A DNA stretch of 64,000 nucleotides, taken from assembly GCA_947492905.1 (NCBI GenBank), contig CANLOL010000001.1, positions 846,578 through 910,577 of the forward strand, read 5' to 3'. Source of the stretch: an uncultured Sphingorhabdus sp. (GTDB taxonomy: Bacteria > Pseudomonadota > Alphaproteobacteria > Sphingomonadales > Sphingomonadaceae). The translations under genes and the position numbers were made by a program. The notes under the pieces were generated by a model. It ran no database searches. It worked only from the letters and a program-made list of their open reading frames with translations, and was not told the origin of the DNA. This document shows, in pieces, positions 1 through 8,716 of the stretch (positions are counted from its first letter, which is position 1; each line of letters starts with the position of its first letter).

Positions 1-923
1 GGATATTCGGTTGCAAAACTAACCACCCATGCACCACCTGCTGACTTTCCAGTTAAAATTCTTCCAGAGGCCCCTTCATCATACCCTAAATGGGCTTCAA
101 TTTCTGGAACAAGTTTCAAACGAAAATTTGACGCATAAGCAGCATAAAGTGATCCGTCAGAATCAACAATAGAATTACTCTTCATATATTCAAGCAATCG
201 CGTGTCACTATCTCCTGATTCAAAACCTACAAATGCTATATTGGGTATGGCTGCTTTTTTTGATTTAAAGAAAGCTATTAGAGAACGAACATATGGATAA
301 ATGTCAGATCCATCTTTTGCATATATGATATGATCTGGACTGCGGTCTGGATAGGCTCTGTAGATGTATATATCTCTATCGAAATTATCTGAAGAAAACT
401 TATTTATATTATCTTGGTCAATACCATCTGATAAATTGCTATATATGCTTTGATATTGATCGAGCTCATTGAAAATAAATTTGTCCCCTATAAATGATTT
501 CTGTCCTAATAAGCTAATTTCGAAAAAGCTATCAATAGGCAGCCTAAATTGTGCAAAATGGAAACTCCCAATATCTGGTCTTTTGATAATGCGTAAAGGG
601 GACTGTATATCACAACAAATAAAAGAGACAGAAGATGGGTTCAGAGCGTATACCTTTAAAATAGGTGGCTCATATTGAACGTTAAATTCACCTGAATAAT
701 CATCCATTTGCACTAGCTTTTTAAGATAGGGTTCCCAATCACTATCATCTTTCGGTATCAATTCGCATATGCCAATGGTTTTGGTATCACATGGCTTTTC
801 TGGTGCAATATGTGACAATATATGAGAGAGGCTATCGTCACTCTGCTGAGCATTAACATTATAACCAACTAATAGCGATGCAGCCATTGCCATAATTATA
901 ATGCCGAATGACTTATAATGCAT
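1..923 (-). CDS. secreted esterase-like protein (alpha/beta hydrolase), C-terminus beyond window
   Basis: The reading frame opens at an ATG at 923, behind a GGGGGT Shine-Dalgarno-like run, and stays open to base 1, so about 307 codons are visible and the end is missing. Residues 1-25 form an export signal ending VNAQQ. The far visible part has the layout of the putative-esterase family (enterochelin esterase/EstD type): an IAFVGFESGDS strand, then RLLEYM, then a nucleophile elbow GKSAGG (GxSxG). The Asp and His of the triad would lie outside the window. The first 130 residues look like an extra N-terminal domain that I do not recognise. The gene starts 7 nt after the ubiB stop, so it may be read from the ubiE-ubiB message. 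The substrate is unknown. The esterase call rests on one motif and its surroundings. Confidence 0.6.
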   Translation of the reverse strand, partial: MHYKSFGIIIMAMAASLLVGYNVNAQQSDDSLSHILSHIAPEKPCDTKTIGICELIPKDDSDWEPYLKKLVQMDDYSGEFNVQYEPPILKVYALNPSSVSFICCDIQSPLRIIKRPDIGSFHFAQFRLPIDSFFEISLLGQKSFIGDKFIFNELDQYQSIYSNLSDGIDQDNINKFSSDNFDRDIYIYRAYPDRSPDHIIYAKDGSDIYPYVRSLIAFFKSKKAAIPNIAFVGFESGDSDTRLLEYMKSNSIVDSDGSLYAAYASNFRLKLVPEIEAHLGYDEGASGRILTGKSAGGAWVVSFATEY

Positions 924-930
924 ATTGATT

Positions 931-2481
931 TTACCCCCAAAACCACATGGCGGATGCACCAGCGGCGGCGGATAGTGCGCCAAAGATAAAGCTGCGCCAA
1001 AAACCACCGCCTGAACTGGCATTCTTATCCCACATCAATTTAACTTCGGGCAGGGGCGGGGCTTCGGGTGCGCCCCCTTTGCGCGGAATTTGCTCATCCA
1101 AACGCCTAACAATATCGGGCAGCATTGCTAATGTTTTGACATTGTCTCTGATACCATCGGCCAGCGCCGCCTCTGGGCCAAGCTCGCCGCGGATCCAATC
1201 TTTCACATAAGGGCCGCTTATATCCCACATGTTGATACCCGGATGCAGCTGCGTTGCAATCCCCTCTACCATCACCATTGTTTTTTGCAGCAATAGAAGA
1301 TGCGGCTGGGTCTGCATGTCAAAATCGCGCGTTATCGCAAACAGGCTATCGAGCATTTGCCCAACCGATAATTCGCTCACTGGTTTGCCGCGCGTTGGTT
1401 CACCCACAGCGCGCAATGCGGTCGCAAATTCATCGACATTATGATAGCTGGGCACATATTGCGCTTCGAAATGAATTTCGGCGACGCGCTTATAATTACC
1501 CGTTGTCAAACCATAGAGAATCTCAGCAAGCCAATAGCGCGCCTTTTTATTGATCCGCCCCATGATACCAAAATCAATCGCCGTGATGCTGCCGTCACTA
1601 TTTACGAACAAATTGCCTTGGTGCATATCGGCGTGAAAATAGCCTTCGGATATGGCTTGGCGCAAAAATGTAAGCACCAATGTTTTGGCCAATTCTTCTA
1701 GGTCATGGCCAGCGGCTTTTAAGGCATCAGTATTGGATATTTTGATACCATCAACCCATTCCAGCGTCATGACTCGGCCCGATGTTCTGTCCCAATCAAT
1801 CGCGGGGATATGATAATTTCCAACCGCTTCCATCGCATCATGCAGCTCTGATGCATTGGCGGCCTCGCGGCGCAGATCAAGCTCGCGCAACGTCCAGCGT
1901 TTGAGGTTCGCAATCACCATAGCAGGGCGCAAGCGTGTGGCTTCACCGCCAAATGCTTCGAGATGCGCTGCTGCCCATTCATAAGTTTCAATGTCTTGGG
2001 CAAATTGTTCGCGGATACCGGGGCGCAATACTTTAACGGCGACATCTTTGCCATCGCTAGTAACGGCGCGGTGCACCTGAGCAATTGATGCAGCACCAAC
2101 GGGTACAGGGTCTATAGATGCGAATAATTCATCGGCGCTTTTGTTCAGGCTGGTGTTAATTTCATGATATATATCGTCAAAATCGGCTGGCGGCAGATCA
2201 TCTTGCAGCATTAGCAAATTTTGCACTGGCCCTTCGCCAACAATATCGGGGCGGGTCGCTAGCGTCTGCCCTAATTTAATAGCAGCAGGGCCAATCGCAC
2301 GAAAAGCAGCAGCATAATCAGGTTCTTTGGGTTGGAATGTGCCAATGCGTGCGATGCGGAACAGGCGTTTTACAGGGCGCGGTGTATTACGATCAGCTTC
2401 TAGCGCGCGCAATGCTCCATGCTTGGCTAATACTCTGCCCCATTTCAGCAGCCTTATTATATGGGTGGTTGGCCTGGTCAA
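931..2481 (-). CDS. ubiB: UbiB, ABC1/ADCK-type atypical kinase of ubiquinone biosynthesis
   Basis: UbiB is a membrane-tethered protein-kinase-like ATPase needed for aerobic ubiquinone synthesis; its exact substrate is debated. The protein shows the family hallmarks: the KLGQ (KxGQ) motif near residues 69-72, the alanine-rich nucleotide loop VGAASIAQVHRA, VAVKVLRPGI with the invariant Lys, HADMHQGNLF and DFGIMG. A tryptophan-rich hydrophobic tail ends the protein, as expected for its membrane anchor. I place the start at the TTG at 2481, one base after the ubiE stop, because family N-termini begin near TRPTTHIIRLLKWG. A longer in-frame ATG at 2559 would overlap ubiE by 77 bases. The tight junction implies translational coupling with ubiE. 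The protein is about 516 aa, a normal length. Confidence 0.93.
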   Translation of the reverse strand: MTRPTTHIIRLLKWGRVLAKHGALRALEADRNTPRPVKRLFRIARIGTFQPKEPDYAAAFRAIGPAAIKLGQTLATRPDIVGEGPVQNLLMLQDDLPPADFDDIYHEINTSLNKSADELFASIDPVPVGAASIAQVHRAVTSDGKDVAVKVLRPGIREQFAQDIETYEWAAAHLEAFGGEATRLRPAMVIANLKRWTLRELDLRREAANASELHDAMEAVGNYHIPAIDWDRTSGRVMTLEWVDGIKISNTDALKAAGHDLEELAKTLVLTFLRQAISEGYFHADMHQGNLFVNSDGSITAIDFGIMGRINKKARYWLAEILYGLTTGNYKRVAEIHFEAQYVPSYHNVDEFATALRAVGEPTRGKPVSELSVGQMLDSLFAITRDFDMQTQPHLLLLQKTMVMVEGIATQLHPGINMWDISGPYVKDWIRGELGPEAALADGIRDNVKTLAMLPDIVRRLDEQIPRKGGAPEAPPLPEVKLMWDKNASSGGGFWRSFIFGALSAAAGASAMWFWG

Positions 2482-2482
2482 T

Positions 2483-3217
2483 TTATACTTTCCATCCGCT
2501 ATGTATTGCAACCAATCCGCCCATAATGGGTTCGACTTTGGTTTGGGTGAACCCTGCATTTTTAATCATTGATTCAAAGGTTTCCATATTAGGAAAGCGG
2601 TCGATAGATTCGGCTAAGTAGCGATAGCTATCTTCATCATTGGAGACCATTTTGCCGATTTGCGGTAATATTTTGTGCGAATATTGTTCATAGACTTTGT
2701 CGAATACGGGCCACTCAGTTTGCGAAAATTCCATACAGAAAAAGCGCCCACCATAGCGCAGCACTCGGTGCGCTTCGGCTAGGGCTTTGTCGATATAGGT
2801 GACATTTCTAATGCCAAAGACAATCGTATAAGCATCAAAATGTTGGTCTGGAAAATTAAGCTCTTCGGCGTTTTGTTCGCTCCATACCAATCCATCATAG
2901 CCTTTTTTAACGGCGCGCTGCATGCCAACCTCTAACATATCGGGGTTGATATCGGATACAGTGATATTGGCTCCCGATGGCAACATCCGAAAAGCAATAT
3001 CGCCCGTGCCGCCCGCGACATCCAAAATATCTTCGCCAGATTTAGGCTTTACGCGGCGAACAAATTGATTTTTCCATAGCCTGTGCGTGCCGCCTGTCAT
3101 GGCATCATTCATTATGTCGTAATTTTCGGCAACATTAGAGAATAATTCCCCAACCTTGCCACTTTTTTCGGCAGCATCAATATCTTTATAACCAAAGGAA
3201 ACTTTTTCTTCGCTCAT
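2483..3217 (-). CDS. ubiE: UbiE, demethylmenaquinone / 2-polyprenyl-6-methoxy-benzoquinol C-methyltransferase
   Basis: A class I SAM-dependent methyltransferase of 244 aa that adds the C-methyl group in ubiquinone synthesis. Motif I is ILDVAGGTGDIAFR, motif II-like SDINPDMLEVG follows, then FDAYTIVFGIRNV and EAHRVLRYGGRFFCMEFS, all typical of the UbiE/COQ5 family. The C-terminal GLVAIHSGWK is also the family ending. The gene leads a minus-strand unit with ubiB one base downstream and the esterase-like gene after that. It is divergent from mutM across a 140-base gap that should hold promoters for both. Sphingomonads use ubiquinone, so the ubiquinone role is the likely one. Confidence 0.95.
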   Translation of the reverse strand: MSEEKVSFGYKDIDAAEKSGKVGELFSNVAENYDIMNDAMTGGTHRLWKNQFVRRVKPKSGEDILDVAGGTGDIAFRMLPSGANITVSDINPDMLEVGMQRAVKKGYDGLVWSEQNAEELNFPDQHFDAYTIVFGIRNVTYIDKALAEAHRVLRYGGRFFCMEFSQTEWPVFDKVYEQYSHKILPQIGKMVSNDEDSYRYLAESIDRFPNMETFESMIKNAGFTQTKVEPIMGGLVAIHSGWKV

Positions 3218-3357
3218 CGCACTATCGCCTTAAATGTTTCTTTTAAGGGCTTTAGCGAGTGAGAGGGATATCGGCAAATTAAACTTTACCTACTTTTATA
3301 TTAAACTTGCTGCATAACTATTATCGCATATTAAGAGAGGCGATTGGATTATAAGAA

Positions 3358-4170
3358 ATGCCTGAATTACCAGAAGTTGAAACCACCGTTGCAGGATTGC
3401 GCCAAGTGTTAGATGGTGAACAAATTGTCCGTGCTGAAACGCGGCGCGATAATTTGCGATGGCCTTTTCCCGCAGATCTTCGGCAACGCCTAACGGGGGC
3501 AAAGATTACAGGTCTATCACGCCGCGCCAAATATGGTTTAGTCCATACCGACCGCGATGATATAATGATTTTTCATCTGGGTATGTCTGGGCGATGGCGC
3601 ATTGATCCGGAAACTATAGAAAAACATGATCATTTCATATTAGAGACGAAGAGCGGGCGTGTTGCTGCGCTCAATGATCCGCGCCGCTTTGGTTCTGTAG
3701 ACATTGTCAGCAATGCACAGCTCAATGATTATAAAGCCTTTGTGACCATGGGCCCTGAACCGTTAAGCGATGATTTTACGGCGCTAATTTTGAAATCAAA
3801 ACTCTCTGGTAAATCTTCTATAATAAAAACCGCATTGTTGGATCAGCGGGTTGTGGCGGGGCTTGGCAATATTTATGTGTGCGAGGCTCTTTATATGTCT
3901 GGAATATTGCCCAGCAGCAAAGCTGGGTCTATTTCAAAGCTAAGGTTAGAGAAATTGGTCTTGGCGATTAAATCTGTGCTAGCCTCGGCAATTGAGGCGG
4001 GTGGTTCTACTTTGCGCGATTTTGCAGCCCCTGACGGTGAATTGGGTTATTTTTCCAATCAATGGCTTGTTTACGGGCGCGAGAATGAATCCTGTTCAAA
4101 AGGCCATGATATAATGCGCAAGGTTGATGGCGGACGTTCAACATTTTACTGCCCTAAATGCCAAAGATGA
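3358..4170 (+). CDS. mutM: MutM (Fpg), formamidopyrimidine-DNA glycosylase
   Basis: A base-excision repair glycosylase/AP lyase that removes 8-oxoguanine. The N-terminus MPELPEVE gives the catalytic Pro2 and Glu3, which fixes the start. The protein is 270 aa, the usual length, with the helix-two-turn-helix region around LLDQRVVAGLGNIYVCE. The C-terminal zinc finger is odd: the first half reads CSKGH (Cys246, Gly249, His250) where most family members have CxxC, while the second half, YCPKCQ (Cys265, Cys268), is normal. His250 may replace the second Cys as zinc ligand. The mutM-rpsT-dnaA order is common in sphingomonads. Confidence 0.95.
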   Translation: MPELPEVETTVAGLRQVLDGEQIVRAETRRDNLRWPFPADLRQRLTGAKITGLSRRAKYGLVHTDRDDIMIFHLGMSGRWRIDPETIEKHDHFILETKSGRVAALNDPRRFGSVDIVSNAQLNDYKAFVTMGPEPLSDDFTALILKSKLSGKSSIIKTALLDQRVVAGLGNIYVCEALYMSGILPSSKAGSISKLRLEKLVLAIKSVLASAIEAGGSTLRDFAAPDGELGYFSNQWLVYGRENESCSKGHDIMRKVDGGRSTFYCPKCQR

Positions 4171-4338
4171 ACCTAAAGGGGCTATGAAAATAGGCAATGA
4201 AGGGCAGATATGCTGTTTTTCATTGAAAGAAGACGTTTTTCATTGACGTTGATAAGGGGAAAGGCTAGTGGCGAGCGCTTCAAAGGAAGAGTCTGTGCGA
4301 CTCAACCTGCTTTATCTTAATGAATTAGAGGTTTTTTT

Positions 4339-4599
4339 ATGGCTAATACGCCACAAGCTAAAAAACGTATCCGTCGCAACGGACGCCGTACCGAAGTTAA
4401 CCGTAGCCGTTTGAGCCGCATCCGTACTTTCATCAAAGCTGTTGAAGGTGCTATTGAAGCAGGCGATAAAAAAGTTGCTGGTGAAGCTCTTAGCGCAATG
4501 CAACCCGAATTAGACCGTGGTGTTGCTAAAGGTGTATTGAACCGCAATATGGCATCTCGTAAATTGAGCCGCCTTAACAAAAAAGTGGCTGCGCTTTAA
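4339..4599 (+). CDS. rpsT: 30S ribosomal protein S20
   Basis: An 86-aa, very basic protein starting [17 protein letters not shown], a standard bS20 N-terminus, and ending [10 protein letters not shown]20 binds 16S rRNA in the body of the small subunit. AGAGG lies 8 bases before the ATG as Shine-Dalgarno. The gene stands alone between mutM and dnaA and is followed by a terminator-like hairpin at about 4685-4716, so it is probably its own transcription unit. Confidence 0.96.
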   Translation: MANTPQAKKRIRRNGRRTEVNRSRLSRIRTFIKAVEGAIEAGDKKVAGEALSAMQPELDRGVAKGVLNRNMASRKLSRLNKKVAAL

Positions 4600-4684
4600 T
4601 TTATTGGCCTCTTAATTTTGAGCCTTTTAATTTTAGGCCCTTAATTTTCAGAGCATCTGATTCGTTTCACACATTATAAAGATT

Positions 4685-4716
4685 TGACCCGTCCAACTTG
4701 TTTGTGGCGGGTTTTT
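4685..4716 (+). terminator. probable rho-independent terminator after rpsT
   Basis: ACCCG at 4687-4691 pairs with CGGGT at 4708-4712, with partial extra pairing inside (CCAAC with GTGG), followed by a T run at 4712-4716. It lies 86 bases after the rpsT stop. Confidence 0.6.
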
Positions 4717-5231
4717 CAATGTTTTCCATAGCTTAACTTTCATTATCATCTCAGCGGCATTATTTGCTGAAAATAAGCCGTGAAGATATTTTAATTTTGC
4801 TGCTAATTTTCCTATCGCAATGCTGCAAATCTAGAGTCTAGCTTTTCTGGCGATTCGGAAAAGTTTTCTTGAAGCGTTTAAGAATTTTTATATGTTTAAC
4901 AATGGTTTAATCATATTTTACGCAAAACCTAGCTTTGAGTTGAGTCAATATGAATATTTTGATTATTTAAAAATTATCTTCTTGTGAGAATCTGTGAATC
5001 GCGCTTAATAGATGTTAATAATATGAGGCAGCATAAAGCTGTACCAATACATTATCTTTGGGGTGACTTACGAAACGGCATTTGCTGATTTCATGGGCGA
5101 CTTTCTGTTGCTTGTGAAAATTTAATGCATGTTCCTAATCATCTTATGATGATTGGATTATATCTGCTCTATGATGGAGAGGCAGATGTTATTCCGCATG
5201 ATAGTGTTGAGTAAAATTTGAGAGGGTGGCA
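4717..5231. other. gene-free AT-rich stretch upstream of dnaA
   Basis: About 500 bases without a convincing reading frame. The middle part (about 4880-5030) is very AT-rich. I found no exact TTATCCACA DnaA box on either strand. One TTAA-N7-TTAA motif is present (listed separately). The stretch should contain the dnaA promoter, and it is a possible but unproven replication origin. Confidence 0.4.
4896..4910. promoter_or_regulatory. CtrA-like site TTAA-N7-TTAA
   Basis: TTAA at 4896-4899 and TTAA at 4907-4910 are separated by exactly seven bases. This matches the Caulobacter CtrA consensus and lies 322 bases before the dnaA start. The motif is short and the region AT-rich, so a chance match is quite possible. 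Confidence 0.3.
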
Positions 5232-6701
5232 ATGACAGACAGAATGAATATGGACCATGAAAAGGCTATGGCTGATGATAAAAATCATCTTCTAAATAGT
5301 GATGAGGGTCCTAATCATTCTTCGGATAGGAATTTGGCGCAAACAACATCACGTCTAGAGGATGATTGGCAATTTATTACATCAGGTTTGCGCCGTGATT
5401 TTGGTGCGCATGTCTATGGTCAATGGATTCGCTCGCTTGAGCTTGGCGATTTTTGCCCTTTGACAGGCACACTCGAATTAATGTCTCCTTCTGATTTTTC
5501 GGCCAATTGGGTTTCCGATCATTATGCAGAGCGCATTACTCTGGCTTGGAAGTCGGCCAATCAGCATGTTAAAAATATTAAATTGCGCGCAAAACCAGGC
5601 GGCCCACGTTCAGAAAAATTAATGTCTGATCGCGAAGCCAATGTTAAAAAACTCGCTAGCGAGGCAAAGCGCCCTGCAAAAGCGCATTTAGACCCTAGCA
5701 TGACATTTGAAAATTTTGTCGAGGGGCAAACCAACAGATTGGCATTGAGCGCCGCGAAACGCGTTGCAGCAACCGCAAAGCCATTGTTCAATCCGCTCTA
5801 TCTGCAAGCAGCAACTGGCCAAGGCAAAACGCATTTGATGCATGCTATCGGTCATGAATATGCCAAGGTTAATCCTGATGCCCACATATTATATATGTCG
5901 GCTGAAAAATTCATGATGGAATTTGTTTCGGCGATGCGCCGCAAAGAAGTGATGGATTTCAAGGCGCGTTTGCGCGTTGCCGATATTTTATTGATTGATG
6001 ATATTCAATTCATTGTTGGTAAGACATCAACCCAAGAAGAATTTTTACATACTATTGATGCCGTAATGGGCGCGGGCAAAAGACTGGTTGTCGCTGCTGA
6101 TCGCGCCCCACAAGCTTTAGATGGTGTCGATCAAAGAATATTATCGCGTCTTTCTATGGGATTGGTAGCTGATATTCAGCCCGCAGATTTGGAATTGCGC
6201 CGCTCTATTCTCGAGCAGCGTCTTGCCCGTATGCCCGATTCAGGTGTTGGCGAAGATGTGGTTGAATTTTTAGCGCGTACAATCAGCCGTAATGTTCGTG
6301 AATTAGAAGGCGGCCTTAATAAATTGCTCGCTTATGCTCAATTGACGGGACGTCCCGTGACTAAGCAATTGGCCGAAGAGCAATTAAAAGATATATTAAG
6401 CGCATGCCGCCGCCGTATTACAATTGATGAAATTCAGCGCGCTGTTTGCGAATATTTCCGAATTGATCGCAGTGAAATGTCTTCTAAACGCCGTGCTCGT
6501 GCTGTGGTGCGCCCGCGTCAGGTTGCTATGTATATCGCAAAAGTGATGACACCGCGCTCTTATCCAGAGATTGGCCGTAAATTTGGCGGACGCGATCATA
6601 GCACCGTAATCCATGCTGTTCGTTTGGTAGAAGATTTGCGCCAAAGTGATAGCGATATGGATAATGATGTGCGTGCTTTATTGCGTCAATTAGAGGCTTA
6701 A
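5232..6701 (+). CDS. dnaA: DnaA, chromosomal replication initiator
   Basis: The AAA+ initiator that binds DnaA boxes and melts the origin. Domain I (WQFITSGLRRDFGAHVYGQWIRSL) comes near residues 45-70, then a linker. The ATPase core follows with Walker A ATGQGKTHLMHA, Walker B ILLIDDIQFI and sensor regions. Domain IV carries the DNA-binding signature GGRDHSTVIHAVR. The QAATGQGKTH form of Walker A is the sphingomonad variant. I chose the ATG at 5232 because AGAGGG ends five bases before it; a GTG at 5226 would overlap that Shine-Dalgarno. The protein is about 489 aa. The next gene is convergent, with a two-way terminator between them. Confidence 0.97.
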   Translation: MTDRMNMDHEKAMADDKNHLLNSDEGPNHSSDRNLAQTTSRLEDDWQFITSGLRRDFGAHVYGQWIRSLELGDFCPLTGTLELMSPSDFSANWVSDHYAERITLAWKSANQHVKNIKLRAKPGGPRSEKLMSDREANVKKLASEAKRPAKAHLDPSMTFENFVEGQTNRLALSAAKRVAATAKPLFNPLYLQAATGQGKTHLMHAIGHEYAKVNPDAHILYMSAEKFMMEFVSAMRRKEVMDFKARLRVADILLIDDIQFIVGKTSTQEEFLHTIDAVMGAGKRLVVAADRAPQALDGVDQRILSRLSMGLVADIQPADLELRRSILEQRLARMPDSGVGEDVVEFLARTISRNVRELEGGLNKLLAYAQLTGRPVTKQLAEEQLKDILSACRRRITIDEIQRAVCEYFRIDRSEMSSKRRARAVVRPRQVAMYIAKVMTPRSYPEIGRKFGGRDHSTVIHAVRLVEDLRQSDSDMDNDVRALLRQLEA

Positions 6702-6751
6702 GCTCAAACATTAAAATACGAAATTTCATTCAAAGTGAGCAAAATTTGGAT

Positions 6752-6785
6752 ATAAAAAAAGGCGCTGATTAAAGCGCCTTTTTTA
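6752..6785. terminator. bidirectional rho-independent terminator between dnaA and the DUF4136 gene
   Basis: GGCGCT at 6761-6766 pairs with AGCGCC at 6773-6778. A run of A before and a run of T after make a hairpin with a U tract in both directions, serving the two convergent genes. Confidence 0.88.
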
Positions 6786-6805
6786 TGAAATATTGGGAAT
6801 GATTA

Positions 6806-7564
6806 TCATTCTTTCACTTTAACTTTTTTCACTTTTTTCTTGTTACTCTCTGGAGCGATAGAAATGCGTAATGTTTCACCATTACCGCCTGGGAAATCGG
6901 TGAACATGGCTTCAACCAAATTTGGAACCAAATATGTTAAATTGTTTGAACGCGATTCTGCGTTAGCCTTGCCTTCAAAAAGACGCTCGCCCGTTGCTTT
7001 ATTATCGATTCTTAAATCAATATTGCTTTTATAGACGGTGAAGCTGCGAACGCTGTCAAATCCGCCGAATCCATGACCACCAAATAGATAAGGATCGTGG
7101 AAACCAAAGATAAAGCTGCTTCTGAAACCTCTTCTACCAAAACCACGGCGTCCAAATCCACGTCTACCAAAACCTCTTTTGCCAAAACGACTGCGGCCAA
7201 ATCTGTTAAACCCAAAACCGCCATGGAAAGAATTAAATCCTGTTGAACGCACTACCGTTCTTTCTTCACCATCGTCAATTCCATAATCTAAGTTCACAAC
7301 CAAATCAGCTTCGCTGGCATTTGCAGCTGGGATATAGCCAATTTCCTGCATTTGTTCTGCCACTAAACCGGCATAATTTGCAAATTCAAGGCCGCCTTCA
7401 AGGTCGGGATTATTGGTGGCTACAGAGAATGTCTGTCCTTGCGGTGCTGGCAGCTGTTGAAAGCGCGAGACGTCCGCTTGAAATGGTGTCGCACAAGCCC
7501 CTAATGAGAGCATCATGATGGGGGCAAAGGATAATGCTAAACGATTGGTGATTTTCTTAGACAT
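6806..7564 (-). CDS. DUF4136-type lipoprotein with a Gly/Arg/Phe repeat insert
   Basis: A 252-aa predicted lipoprotein. Residues 1-24 are a signal with lipobox LGAC (Cys24). The body matches DUF4136: ADVSRFQQL near the start, ADLVVNLDYGI in the middle, then DLRIDNKATGERLFEGKA and a LVPNLVEAMFTDFPG ending. Between residues 110 and 170 sits an insert rich in Gly, Phe and Arg with tandem RGFGR units (about 121-148), and the C-terminus ends in a lysine/valine tail, NKKKVKKVKVKE. DUF4136 proteins are envelope proteins of unknown function. The gene is convergent with dnaA and read alone. The insert is basic, so contact with an acidic partner such as LPS or nucleic acid is conceivable, but that is speculation. 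Confidence 0.8.
   Translation of the reverse strand: MSKKITNRLALSFAPIMMLSLGACATPFQADVSRFQQLPAPQGQTFSVATNNPDLEGGLEFANYAGLVAEQMQEIGYIPAANASEADLVVNLDYGIDDGEERTVVRSTGFNSFHGGFGFNRFGRSRFGKRGFGRRGFGRRGFGRRGFRSSFIFGFHDPYLFGGHGFGGFDSVRSFTVYKSNIDLRIDNKATGERLFEGKANAESRSNNLTYLVPNLVEAMFTDFPGGNGETLRISIAPESNKKKVKKVKVKE
7121..7204 (-). repeat. tandem RGFGR-coding repeat inside the DUF4136 lipoprotein
   Basis: Residues 121-148 of the lipoprotein contain FGKRGFGRR, GFGRRGFGRR and GFGRRGFRSS in close succession, a five-residue (15-base) unit with slight drift. The repeat is protein-level; codons vary between copies. Confidence 0.75.
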
Positions 7565-7688
7565 GTCATAACTCCGTAATTGAACGCTTACTATAGGATA
7601 AGGTAGATTTTCAAAGCTGAACCTTATTTGAACATAGCAGAAAATCAGGGTTTTTGTTAAATCTAAAGAGAAAAATCATAGTAAATGA

Positions 7689-8684
7689 TCAATTTCGTAA
7701 TAATCCCAATGCCTTATAGGTTGATTCTACCGTTTTTTGTGCTTCTTCTTGGGCTTTTTTGGCCCCTTTTTCCAAAATAGCGTCTAGCATTTTATCGTCA
7801 GATTTCAGCGCAATGAAACGTTCCCGAATCGGACTTAAGGTAGAAATCATGGCATCTATAAGCGCTGGTTTAAAGTCTCCAAACCCTTTGCCTGCATGCT
7901 CTGCCAATATAGCATCAGTGCTTTTATCGGTGATAGCAGCATATATATTGACCAAATTACGGGCCTCAGCACGCCCTTCTAACCCTTCTATTTCAGATGG
8001 TAATACCTCTGCATCGGTGCGCGCTTTTTTGATCTTTTTGCTAATCATATCATCATCATCAGACAGGTTAATTCGGCTTAGATCTGATGGATCAGATTTT
8101 GACATTTTGGCACTGCCATCGCGCAATGACATAACGCGCGCTGCTGGGCCATTGATATAGGCTTCGGGTAAGGTGAATATATCTTGGCCGCTATCCCCGT
8201 TAAATTTGCTGGCTATATCGCGGGCCAGCTCAAGATGTTGTTTTTGATCATCACCCACGGGGACATGGGTCGCTTGATAAATCAAGACATCAGCAGCTTG
8301 TAAAACTGGATAGCTATATAGCCCCATGCTCGCCCGTTGTTTGTGCTTGCCCGATTTTTCCTTAAATTGAGTCATGCGATCCAACCAACCCAATGGCGTG
8401 CTGCAAAATAACATCCAAGCCAATTCAGCATGGCCGCTAACGCGTGCTTGATTGAATAATGTGGATTTATCAGGATCAACACCAGATGCGATTAACGCTG
8501 CTGCCATCTCGCGGGTATTGGCCGATAAAGCCGCAGGTTCATTGGGCACGGTAATGGCATGCAAATCGGCAAGAAAGAAAAAACATTCTGCTTCTTCCTG
8601 CATTTTGACCCAATTTTTAATCGCACCCAGATAATTGCCCAAATGCAAATTTCCAGTTGGCTGAATGCCTGATACGACGCGCAT
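7689..8684 (-). CDS. trpS: tryptophanyl-tRNA synthetase
   Basis: A class I aminoacyl-tRNA synthetase of 331 aa that charges tRNA-Trp. The HIGH-type motif appears as PTGNLHLGNYLGA near residue 10, the KMSKSDPSDLSR loop near residue 193, and DVLIYQATHVPVGDDQKQHLE is the tryptophan-pocket region of this family. It lies 32 bases after murJ on the same strand, so it is probably cotranscribed with secB and murJ. Confidence 0.97.
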   Translation of the reverse strand: MRVVSGIQPTGNLHLGNYLGAIKNWVKMQEEAECFFFLADLHAITVPNEPAALSANTREMAAALIASGVDPDKSTLFNQARVSGHAELAWMLFCSTPLGWLDRMTQFKEKSGKHKQRASMGLYSYPVLQAADVLIYQATHVPVGDDQKQHLELARDIASKFNGDSGQDIFTLPEAYINGPAARVMSLRDGSAKMSKSDPSDLSRINLSDDDDMISKKIKKARTDAEVLPSEIEGLEGRAEARNLVNIYAAITDKSTDAILAEHAGKGFGDFKPALIDAMISTLSPIRERFIALKSDDKMLDAILEKGAKKAQEEAQKTVESTYKALGLLRN

Positions 8685-8716
8685 AATTTTTCCTTATTTA
8701 TGTGAGCGGCTGAACC

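Noticed and set aside
469-678. 69-codon plus-strand frame near the left edge.
   Set aside because: It is antisense to the esterase-like gene, which has a signal peptide and a nucleophile motif and covers the whole region.
5005-5018. Second TTAA pair upstream of dnaA (TTAA-N6-TTAA).
   Set aside because: The spacing is six, not seven, so it does not match the CtrA consensus and is likely chance in AT-rich DNA.
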